From the NCBI RefSeq assembly GCF_023898315.1, contig NC_064623.1, positions 16,195,140 through 16,259,139 of the forward strand: a DNA stretch of 64,000 bases, read 5' to 3'. Positions within the stretch are counted from its first letter, which is position 1, and each line of letters begins with the position of its first letter. A program made the position numbers and the translations under genes. A model generated the notes under the pieces. That model saw only the letters and a program-made list of their open reading frames with translations. It had not been told where the DNA came from and searched no databases. Source of the stretch: Schistocerca nitens. Taxonomy: Eukaryota; Arthropoda; Insecta; Orthoptera; Acrididae. Positions 51,359 to 61,831 of this stretch are shown here, piece by piece.

Positions 51359-52016
51359 AGTGTAACAGAGCCGAACACCCGGCGAAGTAAGGAACCAGAA
51401 ACAGAAATGTCGGGTACGGCCTTTCTGCCATACATTCCCAGAGTGACGGACAGAATCGGTCGTATATTGCGTAAACATGGCGTAAAGACGATTTTCAAAC
51501 CGACAAGGAAGGTGAAAGAGTGTCTTAGATCGGCGAAGGAGAAAAGAGACCGACTCGCAATGTCGGGAATATACCGTATACCATGCACATGCGGAAAAGT
51601 TTACGTCGGAATGACTGGACGATCATTTAACACCAGGATCGAAGAGCATAAGCGACATTGCAGGTTGGGGCAGGTGGAGAAATCGGCCGTGGCAGAGCAC
51701 GCACTGAATGAGACCGACCACGTAATAAAATTCGCCGACACGGAAGTTCTGGCTGTAGAGAAGCACTATCACACGCGCTTGTTAAGAGAAGCTGTAGAAA
51801 TACAAAAACACGCGAACAGTTTCAACAAGAAAGAGGAAAGCCTTGAGGTGAACGGATCCTGGCTTCCCGTACTGCAGCGAACGACCGTCGCAGGTAGCAA
51901 GAGGAGAACCGCACCGGAAATGACCGCGGAGAAGCCCTCGGACGTTGGCGCGCCAGGTACGTATAGTCTGCGCCCGCGAGCTCGGCTCCAGTTCACCACC
52001 GGCAATGGAGGGTGAA
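51359..52016 (+). pseudogene. PLE-1 GIY-YIG endonuclease domain, long open frame
   Basis: 202 codons are open from 51407 (MSGTAFLPYIPRVTDRIGRI), with related sequence reading in from 51,359 (RSVTEPNTRRSKEPETEMSG). The linker LRKHGVKTIFKPTRKVKECL precedes the catalytic core GIYRIPCTCGKVYVGMTGRS, where GIY and YVG are the signature motifs. Arg in NTRIEEH and Glu/His further on follow, then KSAVAEHALNETDHVIKF and LLREAVEIQKHANSFNKKEE. It is intact as a domain, cut off from any RT. It would nick target DNA in an active Penelope element. Confidence 0.9.
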
Positions 52017-52710
52017 GCTTTGACAATGCCAGCCACTCGTGCTGGCGTAACGTCAGTAAAATCATCAGACGAACGTCGGCGGAAGAACCCGAGACAGAAG
52101 CCAATAGGCAGTTTGTCAACAAGTGGCCATGAAAGCCTTAAGAATTTCTTTTTGTTGTGCCTAGCTGCGACTCAGCATCTCCGCTCTATGGTGAGTAGCA
52201 ACTTTTCTTTTCATAATATTATTACATTCCATCCTGGAATTTCCGTTGTGAGAGTTGAGAAAGAACCGCAAGGTGGTAACGTTCATTAATAGTTTGACAT
52301 TTAGAAACTCAGTGAGATACACAATTCATCCCTTTGAATCTTGATTTGCTCATTCGAGCACTGTGGAGCTGGGTGCAAGGATTGGCGCTTAGCTTTTGGG
52401 TCGTAAGTAAAAATTCAAATCTGATCATATGTTATCGCTGTTTACAAGAAATTAGGATCATTTTCAGTGGTATTCCAGGTGTCAATACAAACATTTTCAC
52501 GGGCCTCTTTTTTGTTCGATCGTGAGAATTTTGGGCACTAGTTTCGCGCACACTTTTCTCAATATAAATTGTTATGTACTATTTACGTTGCGTTTTCTTC
52601 GTCAACTCCTACAGTACGAAGTGTAGACGACCTCCAAGACGGTGTACCCTGTGCAACGGTCCGTGACAACGGAACGGCAAACAGTCTACACACTAGGCGA
52701 CCGAACTAGA

Positions 52711-53639
52711 ATGAATTTCTCTCACGGTCAAGAAAATCTACAGAGGAAAATGAAAAAGCAAAAAGCTAATGGTTCTTATCAGAACCACCTGCAAAGAGAT
52801 ATCGGAACTTGTGTCCGTATCTTACAACTAAATGTTGAAGGCTTAAGCCGAGACAAATGCGAACAATTGAGTACGGCAGCTAAAGGTAACAACATAGACA
52901 TTATAGCACTGCAAGAGACACATACCGCAGATGAACCTCAATTCACAACTTGAGCGAGAATATATGGTTACAAAACTGTAGGAAATCTTCCATCTGACGT
53001 TTACGGAATGACATCCAAAACTACAAAGTGGTCGACTGCGCGGTGCGGCAAGGTGTGGAATCCATGCTAATCGAAGTCTCTGGAATAAAAATAACCACAG
53101 TCTACAAACCTCCTACTGTTACATGGCGCAACCCTCCCCTACCAACTATTGGGTGTCCTGGAGTCTATATCGGCGATTTTAATTCCCACCATACCAACTG
53201 GGGGTATTCAACAAACAACGAAAATGGAGAGATCTTATCCGAGTGGATTGAATACCTAGGGCTCCACCTGGCCTATGATGCTAAAGACCTGACAACATTC
53301 CAATCTGCCCGTTGGCAAAGTGAAACTAACCCAGATCTATGCCTCATAACAACTGATCAAATGATGAATCCACTACTACATACTAAGAGGGTATTACCTG
53401 GTTTCCCCCGCACACAACACTGCACAGTATTACTGAGCCTTGGAGTGCAACTCCCCCAAATTAGATCCACACAGAAACCTAGATGGAATTTCAGAAAAGC
53501 AGACTGGACAACTTGTGCCATGGAAGTGGACTCACACCTGCGATGGGTTCCACCCTCTGTAGAGAACTATACACGGATTGTGGGTGTCCTTACTGCAGCA
53601 GCAAAACGTAACATCCCTCGTGGCTATAAGAAAGAATAG
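52711..53639 (+). pseudogene. LINE endonuclease (APE-like), frameshifted
   Basis: ATG at 52711 (MNFSHGQENLQRKMKKQKAN). RILQLNVEGLSRDKCEQL carries the Asn and IIALQETH the catalytic Glu of APE-type endonucleases. A stop at 52951 and a shift precede the second part from about 53,028: TTVYKPPT, YIGDFNSHHTNWGY (Asp, Asn, His), NPDLCLITTD and PGFPRTQHCTVLLSL, where the usual S-D/Q-H pair is partly kept. A TAG at 53637 is the only barrier in this frame between it and the RT frame. Confidence 0.88.
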
Positions 53640-55735
53640 ATCCCTTGTTGGAACCGAGAAGCTGAAATGCTTTGTAACGAATTCCAAAGAACTGGAGATC
53701 CTAACATAGGAAACCAAATACTAAACGCCATAAATGAAGGCAGAAGGGAAAGATGGGAACATACAACAAAAAACCCGGACTTCACCCGATCTAGCAGGAG
53801 GGCATGGTCTCTCTTAAGCCAACTGGGAACAGCAACACTCCTAATCAATAACAACCCTAAAATATCCCCTTCACAAGTAGCACTACAGATAAAACGACAG
53901 ACGGAAAATGTCCCAGTAGATAATATCTTCGAGAAAGAGATTAAAGCAGAGATTAAAACTATCGACAGCCAAATCGAAGAACATACGGATTTCTCTATTC
54001 CGTTCACAGATTTGGAAATGAATAACGCGATAAACTCTCTTAAACTGAGGAAAGCCGCCGGTCTAGACGGAAAATTCCCTGAATTCATCAGACACCTGGG
54101 CTCCTCCACCCGTGCATGGCTTAGACAATTCCACTGTGACATCACGAACACCAGCCGGGTTCCCTATCAGTTCAGGATAGCCAAAACGCTCGCAATCTTA
54201 AAACCAGGAAAGCCACAGGATTACTCAGCTAGCTATCGGGCAATAGCCCTATTGAGCATTTGCTACAAGCTATTAGAAAGTCTGCTGTACAACAGACTAT
54301 ATGACTCCATAGATAGACTAATTCCCACAGACCAGGCAGGATTTAGGAACAAACGGGGCTGCCGTGAACAAGTCCTTGCCTTAACCTCATACACTGAGTC
54401 AGGCTTTCAAAGGGCCCAAGAAACCTGTGTGGTTTTTGTGGACCTCTCGGCCGCCTATGATACCATTTGGCTCGACGGACTACTCGAGCTGAAAAAAGCG
54501 ATCCCCTGCCGCAAGACAACTAAGCTTCCGGAAAACATGTTGAAAAATCGCTACTTCAGAGTGAACGTAGGCCAATCTACGAGTAAATCCTACTCAGTAA
54601 ACAATGGGCTCCCACAGGGATCAGTGTTGGCTCCCCTTCTCTTCAACCTATACACGAGTGACATGCCAACAACTAAATCGCAAAATTCTGCTATGCAGCT
54701 GACATTGCAATAGCCACTCAGAGCAAGACATTCTAAGAGGGGGAAGCTACTCTGTCAACGGACCTTCAACTTCTTAACCAGTACTATACGAAATGGAGGC
54801 TCCGCCCAAATCCAAATAAAACTGAGGTAAGCGTATTCCACCTGAGTAATCATGAGGCAAGACGAGAGTTACAAGTAACATTCTGCAATGAGCGATTGAC
54901 GCACAACAGCCATCCAAAATATCTACGAATCACTCTTGACCGGTCACTAACCTACAAAAAACACCTAGAAATAACCAAAGATAAAAAAACGAAATAACAT
55001 ATTAAGAAAGCTGACTGTAACCTGCTGGGAAGCTCAAGCTAACACCCTACGCACCGCAGCACAATCTCCTGTTTACTCGGTGGCAGAATACTGCGCCCCA
55101 GTCTGGTACAAGAGGACACACACGAAGAAAATAGATGTCCAGCTTAATACCACCATGAGGATTGTCTCAGGAACTCTGCAATCGACTCCACTTCCCCGTC
55201 TCCATGCCCTTTGCAATATAGCTCCTCCCTCTCTCAGAAGGCAACAAGCAGCTATCCGAGAATGGAAGAAAATTAATGACCCCTCTGTCTCTGAAGGTAT
55301 ACCTATCCGAAAAATATTGGACCATCTAGCGACTACCCGCCTAAAATCCAGGAAACCTATATGGGAAGACGAAGCCCTCAAATTCCCAGAAACCTACGAC
55401 ATAGCAAGGTAATGGAGGCAATACTGGTCGTGGTCGCTGAATCTCTCATCACTGATTCTGATCCTTCGATACCGGTGGAAGGAATGCAAATGCCCAGAAG
55501 AACTTGGTGCAGACTTAATCGTGTGAGGACTAACCACGGCAGGTGTAAGGCCATTCTCCACAAATGGAAACTCACTGGTGAACCCCGATGCGACTGTGGT
55601 GCAGAAGAACAAACAATCCCTCACCTGATCTTCGAATGTCCTGCGAGGAGGTTTGAAGGAGAATGGAGGGATATCATGAATGCCACTCCACGTGCTGTTC
55701 AGTGGGTGACCCGCTTAGATGTGGACTTTTAATAG
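53640..55735 (+). pseudogene. LINE reverse transcriptase and C-terminal zinc-finger-like tail
   Basis: RT motifs in order: KLRKAAGLDGKFPEFIRHLG, KPGKPQDYSASYRAIALLSI, TDQAGFRNKRGCREQVLAL, VVFVDLSAAYDTIWLDGLL (first catalytic Asp) and VNNGLPQGSVLAPLLFNLYT. Then, after a shift near 54,680, FCYAADIAIATQS, where the YADD box has Ala for its first Asp. The thumb is AEYCAPVWYKRTHTKKIDVQ (55,080 on). The last part RCDCGAEEQTIPHLIFECP resembles the Cys/His cluster at the end of many Jockey/R1-type proteins. Several stops and shifts: inactive. Confidence 0.9.
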
Positions 55736-55896
55736 CTGCAGTGGCTGTCTCCCTAATCTTCCGCATATTGTTGTTCGCAATTAATAATTTAATAATATAT
55801 TTCTAATTCGTTTATTATATTAATTAATAGGATGTGTGCAATTTTACTATGTAGATGCCATACGCTAAATAAAATAAATAAATAAACTCCTACAGT

Positions 55897-56984
55897 TTCA
55901 GCAATCGATCAGATACTCAACCGGTCAAATCAAATCAGATAACCTACTTTTTCGACATTGTAATCCGTTTTCGATACTGATATCTCGAGAACTAGTCATC
56001 TTCGACGTCTTCTCGGCCATCTTGGAAACAACTGAACCACTCAAAAACCCACGTATGCGATAAACAATTTTCGCCATTCATTTCTTTTAATAAAAGATAG
56101 GTTTCAGTACCATTTTTTCCAAGTTTCATGTGAAACTTCACGACAGTTCGTTGCTCTGTTATTACACTTACAATTTTTCGGTGAAAACAAAAACTCAGTT
56201 CTTACACAAATGAAAGCCACGGCCTCGCTGATTTGCCTACAGACGCCGCATTGGACTGTGAAGGCTTCACAGCTATTGGTCGTTCATCTTTGGCGCCTGC
56301 GTACTTACTCTGACACAGCAACGGTCCCGTTATTTTCTAGCCACAACACGTACGGCTGCAGTGGAACTGCTTCTCACACTGCTACGCTCAAAATTAGCAA
56401 TGGCATGACGCCTTAGGCCGCAGCAAATTACATTTGTGTCTCTGTATGCTGTAAGGAAACTACAGAGCAATGGTGAATCCGTGACCTTTCTATTAAGAAA
56501 TTGTCAGCACCACCCTTTTTATGTAAAAATGGAGTCATTACTGCTTTTATAAGTAACCAGTGGTATGGCAGCAGTTCTGTAAATAAAAAAGTAGTAATGG
56601 TTTACACTGATTCTGGAAACAACGTTTCAAGTATGCTGCATAGTCCAGAACATGGATCTGCGACCAAAAACTTCACTCAGCAAGCGTTTAATGTTAATTA
56701 CACTGTCCAGCAATGCTTTTCCCGTCAGTCCACCATCCCTGTATGCAGTGGAGCTCGTGAGTATACATTCTGGGTGTTCACAAATTTTAGATTCAGATAA
56801 ATTTGAGACAGTGAAATTAATGGCATCTGCTGTGTAACAGTTAATACTTATCAACAACTACAGCCACTGCCAGTAACAATAACAACAGTAATAATAAAAG
56901 TAACAATAATAATAATACGCATAACTTACCTGACAAAACAAAAAATTGTTTTTGTGGAATTTTGTTGCTTTGTACATAATTAAG
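55897..56984. other. unassigned sequence
   Basis: No supported gene. The same ~250 bp is open on both strands at 56,500-56,857 without domains. Confidence 0.35.
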
Positions 56985-57195
56985 TACAGATTACAAAAAT
57001 GGTTCAAATGGCTCTGAGCACTATGGGACTTAACATCTGAGGTCATCAGTCCCCTAGAACTTAAAACTACTTAAACCTAACCTAAGGACATCAGACACAT
57101 CCATTACCGAGGCAAGATTCGAACCTGCGACCGTAGCGTAGTTCCAGACTGAAGCGCCTAGAACCGCTCGGCCACACCGGGCGGCTACAGTTTCA
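56985..57195 (-). mobile_element. SINE-A with small internal deletions
   Basis: Body 56995-57185, from 'aaaaatggttcaaatggctc' to 'accgctcggccacaccggg'. A copy of 'ctaa' repeats is lost and about 10 bp are missing between 'gcgaccgtagcg' and 'tagttccagactg'. Flanks 'tacagattac' and 'tacagtttca' are only partly alike. Confidence 0.85.
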
Positions 57196-57511
57196 ATAAC
57201 GAAATAATGTGTAAGCTTTCGCAACTCTCCATTTCTCACTTTTGTGTAAATGGGAGTTTTCGCGCTCCTCCATTTTTTCAGACAAGTGTACAAGATCCCT
57301 AATACATGTATTAGTTCAAAAATTTCCTTCCAGGCTGAAAAAGCAGATATTATTACGCTGCACCCATACAACAACTTGTGCTAACTTATTAAATGTTCGC
57401 TTGTAGTTACCTTTATTTGATTTCGTCATTCTCTCAGTCAAAGGATCTGTTCTCGGAGTCCCTAGTTCCTTTGTGGCTATCTTCGGCCTGTTAATTTACT
57501 TTTCTGTTCCC
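57196..57511. other. unassigned sequence
   Basis: Nothing recognised. Confidence 0.3.
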
Positions 57512-57676
57512 AGAATGACATTTTCACTCTGCAACGGAGTGTGCGCCGATGTGGAACTTCCTGGCAGAGTAAAGCGATGTGCCGGACCGAGACTCGAACT
57601 CGGCACCTTCGCCTTTTGCGGGCAAGTGCTCTATCGACTGAGCTACCCAAGCACTACTCATAACCCCTCCTCACAG
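57512..57676 (-). mobile_element. tRNA-derived SINE (SINE-E)
   Basis: On minus: 'gcttgggtagctcagtcgat' (A box) and 'gagttcgagtctcggtccgg' (B box), an excellent tRNA-like 5' half with 'agagcacttgcccgcaaaag' between. A tail follows with 'ctctgccaggaagttccaca' and 'gagtgaaaatgtcattctg'. Known from memory as a widespread insect SINE. Confidence 0.85.
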
Positions 57677-58932
57677 CATTAGTTTTCTGTTTGCATTTAT
57701 AATGGATGCAACGTAGTTAATGTTTACACTGCACACGAAAGCCAATTCGTGCACAGTAAACAACCAATTCCAGACACAAAGTGCCATTTGTGGAAATGAT
57801 TAGACTCAAGCAGTAATGTCTACCAATAACTTCACTTGACTAGAACACAAATGAGGCTCTGAGATCCATAAGTGCCTTAAAGCACACCTCAGCCGATTCC
57901 ACATTTAAGTGAATACCAGAGAAGCCAGTGACACAGCTTTTAGTGAATTTTCATTTATGAAATGTGGCCCTACAGCACAGATAAACCCGACTCATCATAA
58001 CATCAACAGATTTCAGAAGCATGAGTAAATGCTACAGTCTCACAAACGACGGTGATGTGCTTTAGTCCCTTGTGATCGTCAGCACCTCAAATGGATTAAA
58101 ATACGATAAAATTCATAACTTAACACACTATAACTCATTCAGCCACTGCCAGTACAACTGGACGTACACTGATGTCCGATCTAATTTTACTACAGTACAT
58201 ACCGAGTGAATTAGCATATCTGAGGAGCATGCTATCATCTGGCAGCATTTATGCCAACCAAACAGGGACAGGGATAAAAGTCTGCTGTTAGTGTGCTGCC
58301 GTCTGGTGGCACTGATGTAAATTTCTAGTCGAGTGCTAAGGGCTAGCTGTGCACGTCGTGATCTCTGCACGTTGTTTATCAAATCTGCGAGTATTTGGCC
58401 CGTAAAGCAGTGACGGCACTCGAGTTGCGCGTGCGGGAAAGCTCCTTAAAACGTGCACAACTGAAAGTGTTCTCGCGACCCGGACGCAAAGTTTCATGGA
58501 GTCTAGAGGAGCGGCAGCGCGGTAGATTCAAGTGGTGCAGCTATTACATTGCAGCATCTATGTTACGTTTAACAACATTCAAAGAAAAAAAAAACAATAA
58601 ATCCGCAAGATGTCGGAAGTTATGGTGTCCAAGTGCTGTTGTGCTCTTACACCCGCCACTGCCTGTGTGGGAAAGACGCGTTTCGCAGTACTTGGTAGCT
58701 ACACTCGGTTACTGCAGGAGGACCTGTAGAGTGTAGAGCAGCCGTAATTGATGTGGCGGCTGGGAGCTGACACGTACGATCACACTGATTTATAGATAAG
58801 CTCTCAACGAACAGTACACGTGGGAAGTGGTCAGAATTTTGCTGCAGAAGCTGTGGGGATGTGATGTAAACAGTAGATAAAAGAAGGAGATGACACCTCT
58901 TGTCTAGCCTTTATCGTATGCTTGGGAGTGAC
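57677..58932. other. unassigned sequence
   Basis: No supported gene; the 113-codon plus frame at 58395-58736 shows only a basic composition. Confidence 0.35.
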
Positions 58933-59250
58933 ACGAAAACTAAACTCCGCCTGAACAAGCCACGAAGGCCCAACGGTACCGACCGCCGCCGTGTCATCCC
59001 CAACCCACCTGCGTCACTCGATGCGGATACGGAGCACACCGCTCTGCTCGCTGTATGTCAGTTTACGAGGCCAGAGCCGCTACTTCTCAGTCAAGTAGCT
59101 CCTGAGTTTGGCTCAGAAGGGCCGGGTGCACCCTGGTTGCCAACAGAGCTGGGCAGGCCGGATGGTCACCCATCCAAGTGCTAGCCCAGCCTGACAGCGC
59201 TTAAGTTCAGTGATACGACGGGGAACCGGTGCTACCATTGCAGCAAGGCC
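58933..59250 (-). mobile_element. 5S rRNA-derived SINE
   Basis: The minus strand from about 59,235 reads 'caccggttccccgtcgtatc', 'actgaacttaagcgctgtca' and 'gcacttggatgggtgaccat'. These match the internal part of eukaryotic 5S rRNA (CACCGGT-TCTCGTCCGATCACCGAAGTTAAGC and ACTTGGATGGGTGACC), including the box A/IE/box C promoter area. The sequence then departs into 'ggagctacttgactgagaag' and ends 'ggcggagtttagttttcg'. A 5S gene is ruled out by the missing 3' stem and the attached body. Confidence 0.85.
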
Positions 59251-59439
59251 GTTAGCTGGGGAGTGAAATCACGCACTGAAAAGACTCTGAGGCTGATATG
59301 AGTGTAATGAAAGAATTTTGTTCCAAGAGCAGTGACTTTGTATCGAAAGCAATGAAAACTGTGTCAGAATTGATTCGCATAACAGTTTCTTTTAGGACTT
59401 CAGGTAGCATGGGTGCTGTTCCATAAGTAATACGACGCA

Positions 59440-60086
59440 TCTTTTCTCTGAAGGGAAATAGTTTTCATTCAGGATTCCAGTACACCATGTCGTTACCCAA
59501 TGTTCAGGCTTCAAAAACGTATTTTTCGTCATAATCTCTGTTCTGTCCGACGGCCTTACGCCACCTTATTAGGATGGCATGTATGCCCGTATGGCACCAA
59601 TGTACTTGCCTTGCAGCACCAGTAACCCCCCCCCCCCCCCCCCCATCATCCACGCACTGCTTCCCACGGAGTGAGTCCTTCATTGGGCCAAACAGGCGGA
59701 AGCAGGAAGTTGCGAGACCGGGGCTGTGGTGCGGATGAGGAAGAACAGTCCGACGAAGTTTTGCGAGCTCGTCTCGGGTGCACAGACGTGGCTGAGGCTT
59801 TGCATTGTCATAAAGAAGGAGAAGTTTGTCTTTATTTTTGCGACGAACACGCTGATCGTAGCGCAATACACTTGACATCTGATCGTTGAACGCTGAGGGG
59901 GGACATCAATCAGAATAACCCCTAGCCCAACAACTCACCTTGCTTTTGTTCACTGCCGCGTCTCCATAGACATTCTGCAAGCGCCTACGAATATCTGTGA
60001 TGCTCTGGTTTGCCGCCAAAAGAAGCTCAGTGAAATCTCTCTGCTTGGGACGCAGCTCTGTTATTGACATCATTTTGAAGGCTACA
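59440..60086 (-). pseudogene. mariner (MLE) transposase remnant with internal deletion
   Basis: The start is near 60,076 (MMSITELRPKQRDFTELLLA), then SITDIRRRLQNVYGDAAVNK and KVSCWARGYS, an HTH like mariner N-termini. It then jumps at about 59,900 to LLLLYDNAKPQPRL (second Asp), TVLPHPHHSPGLATSCFRLF (altered SPDLAPSDFHLF) and IRWRKAVGQNRDYDEKYVFE, the C-terminus. A poly-C run at 59,626-59,644 interrupts the coding end. The DD41D element inserted about 10 bp upstream of the start codon. Confidence 0.75.
59626..59644. repeat. poly-C tract
   Basis: 19 consecutive C on plus inside the mariner remnant, giving poly-Gly on minus. Confidence 0.9.
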
Positions 60087-60541
60087 TACAGGGTGCTCCA
60101 TTGATCGTGACCGGGCCAAATATCTCACGAAATAAGCGTCAAACGAAAAAACTACAAAGAACTAAACTTGTCTAGCTTGAAGGGGGAAACCAGATGGCGC
60201 TATGGTTGGCCCGCTAGATGGCGCTGCCGTAGGTCAAACGGATATCAACCGCGTTTTTTTTAAAATGGGAACCCCCATTTTTATTACATATTCGTGCAGT
60301 TCGTAAAGAAATATGAATGTTTTAGTTGGACCACTTTCTTCGTTTTGTGATAGATGGCGCTGTAATAGTCACGAACATATGGCTCACAATTTTAGACGAA
60401 CAGTTGGTAACAGGTAGGTTTTTTTAATTAAAATACAGAACGTAGGTACGTTTGAACATTTTATTTCGGTTGTTCCAATGTGATACATGTACCTTTGTGT
60501 ACTTATTTCTGAGAACGCATGCTGTTACAGCGTCATTACCG

Positions 60542-60763
60542 GTAAATACCAGCCGGCCACTGTCGCCGTGCGGTTCTAGGGGCTGCAGTCCGTAACCGCG
60601 GGACTGCTATGGTCGCAGGTTCGAATCCCGCCTCGGGCATGGATGTGTGTGATGTTCTTAGGTTTAAGTAGTTCTAAGTTCTAGGGGACTGATGACCTAA
60701 GATGTTAAGTCCCATAGTGCTTAGAGCCACTTGAACCTTTTTTTTTTTTTTTTGTAAATACCA
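60542..60763 (+). mobile_element. SINE-A with poly-T tail, 3' of the transposase stop
   Basis: Body 60552-60753, duplications 'gtaaatacca' at 60542-60551 and 60754-60763. It begins 'gccggccactgtcgccgtgc', has the B box 'ggttcgaatcccgcc', and ends with a run of about 17 T. The right duplication touches the transposase stop codon on minus. Confidence 0.93.
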
Positions 60764-61831
60764 CACTAATGCAATAAATGCTCAAAATGATGTCCGTCAA
60801 CCTCAATGCATTTGGCAATACGTGTAACGATATTCCTCTCAACAGCGAATAGTTCGCCTTCCTTGATGTTCGTGCATGCACTGACAATGCGCTGACGTAT
60901 GTTGTCAGGCGTTGTCGGTGGATAACTATAGCAAATATCCTTCAACTTTCCCCACAGAAAGAAATCCGGGGACGTCAGATCCGGTGAACGTGCGGGCCAC
61001 GGTATGGTGCTTCGACGACCATCCACCTGTTATGAAATATGCTATTCAATACCGCTTCAACCGCACGCGAGCTATGTGCCGGACATCCATGATGTTGGAA
61101 GTACTTCGCCATTCTGTCATGCAGTGAAACATTTGTAGTAACATCGGTAGATCATTATGTAGGAAATCAGCATACATTGCACCATTTAGATTGCCATCGA
61201 TAAAATGGAGGCCAATTATCCTTCCTCCCATAATGCCGCACTATACATTAACCCGCCGTGGTCGCTGATGTTCCACCTGTCGCAGCCATCGTGGATTTTC
61301 CGTTGCCCAGTAGTGCATATTATGCTGGTTTACGTTACCGCTGCTGGTGAATGACGCTTCGTCGCTAAATAGAACGCGTGCAAAAAATCTGTCATCGTGC
61401 CGTAATTTCTCTTGCGCCCAGTGGCAGAACTGTACACGACGTTCAAAGTCGTCGCCATGCAATTTTTGGTGCATAGAAATATGGTATGGGTGCAATCGAT
61501 GTTGATGTAGCATTCTCAACACCGACGTTTCTGCGATTCCCGATTCTCGCGCAATTTGTCTGCTACTGTTGTGCGGATTACCCGTGACAGCAGCTAAAAC
61601 ACCTACTTGGGCATCATCATTTGTTGCAGGTCGTGGTTGACGTTTAACATTTCGCTGAACACTTCCTGTTTCCTTAAGTAACGTAACTATCCGGCGAACA
61701 GTCCTAACACTCGGATGATGTCGTCCAGGATACCGAGCAGCATACACAGCAAACGCCCGTTGGGCATTGTGATCACATAGTCATACATCAACACGATATC
61801 GACCTTTTCCGCAATTGGTAAACGGTTCATT
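60764..61831 (-). pseudogene. DD41D transposase, copy 5
   Basis: ATG at 61831 (MNRLPIAEKVDIVLMYDYV). A one-base shift near 61,773 precedes HNAQRAFAVYAARYPGRHHP. HTH units are SVRTVRRIVTLLKETGS and SSRQIARESGIAETSVLRML. VLFSDEASFTSSGNVNQHN carries the first Asp, and RRVNV follows. A stop then comes before MGGRIIGLHFIDGNLNGAMY. The second-Asp motif is decayed, in shifted frames. The end WPARSPDLTSPDFFLWGKLK and VDGHHFEHLLH is open to 60,764. Full length with at least three lesions. Confidence 0.88.

Larger units (their letters stand above)
48456..52264. mobile_element. Penelope-like element PLE-1, two opposed halves, one insertion
   Basis: The 3,781-bp block 48470-52250 is bounded by perfect 14-bp repeats 'agagttgagaaaga' (48456-48469, 52251-52264), and the mariner relic reads on across it. 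The right half (51,359-52,250) is a plus-strand GIY-YIG end and tail. The left half (48,470-50,997) is a minus-strand RT end and tail. Both outer sides share 'gtgcctagctgcgactcagc' followed by 'tggtgagtag'; both inner sides share 'cccgagacagaagccaatag'. So two truncated copies meet head to head. Confidence 0.8.
47560..52560 (-). pseudogene. mariner (DD34D-type) transposase relic, broken by a foldback and PLE-1
   Basis: In coding order: KVCAKLVPKILTIEQK near 52,550-52,500 (family pattern KV(C/S)AK.VP..LT.EQK); decayed middle part to 52,265; then after PLE-1 RPELWKNKSRLLLQDYAPAH near 48,445-48,380 (second Asp in LLQD). After the foldback comes VLDHPAYSPDVSACDFYIFP and IEKSAHIVKEVMEEEFRHCF (47,850-47,690), containing the third Asp of the SPD-xxxCD motif. 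Stops and shifts are frequent. The SETMAR-like mariner subfamily fits the HPPYSPDL-PCDF signature. Confidence 0.75.
52604..55896 (+). mobile_element. APE-type LINE (Jockey-like), nearly full length, with target duplication
   Basis: 'aactcctacagt' flanks the element at 52604-52615 and 55885-55896. The 3' end is an (AATA)n tail ('aaataaaataaataaataa'). Coding order is endonuclease then RT, 3.27 kb in all. No separate gag-like ORF1 precedes the endonuclease, so a 5' truncation or loss of ORF1 is likely. It sits beside the mariner relic, outside PLE-1. Confidence 0.92.

Noticed and set aside
59100-59240. 5S rRNA gene
   Set aside because: Only the internal promoter part resembles 5S; the terminal stem is absent and a SINE body follows.
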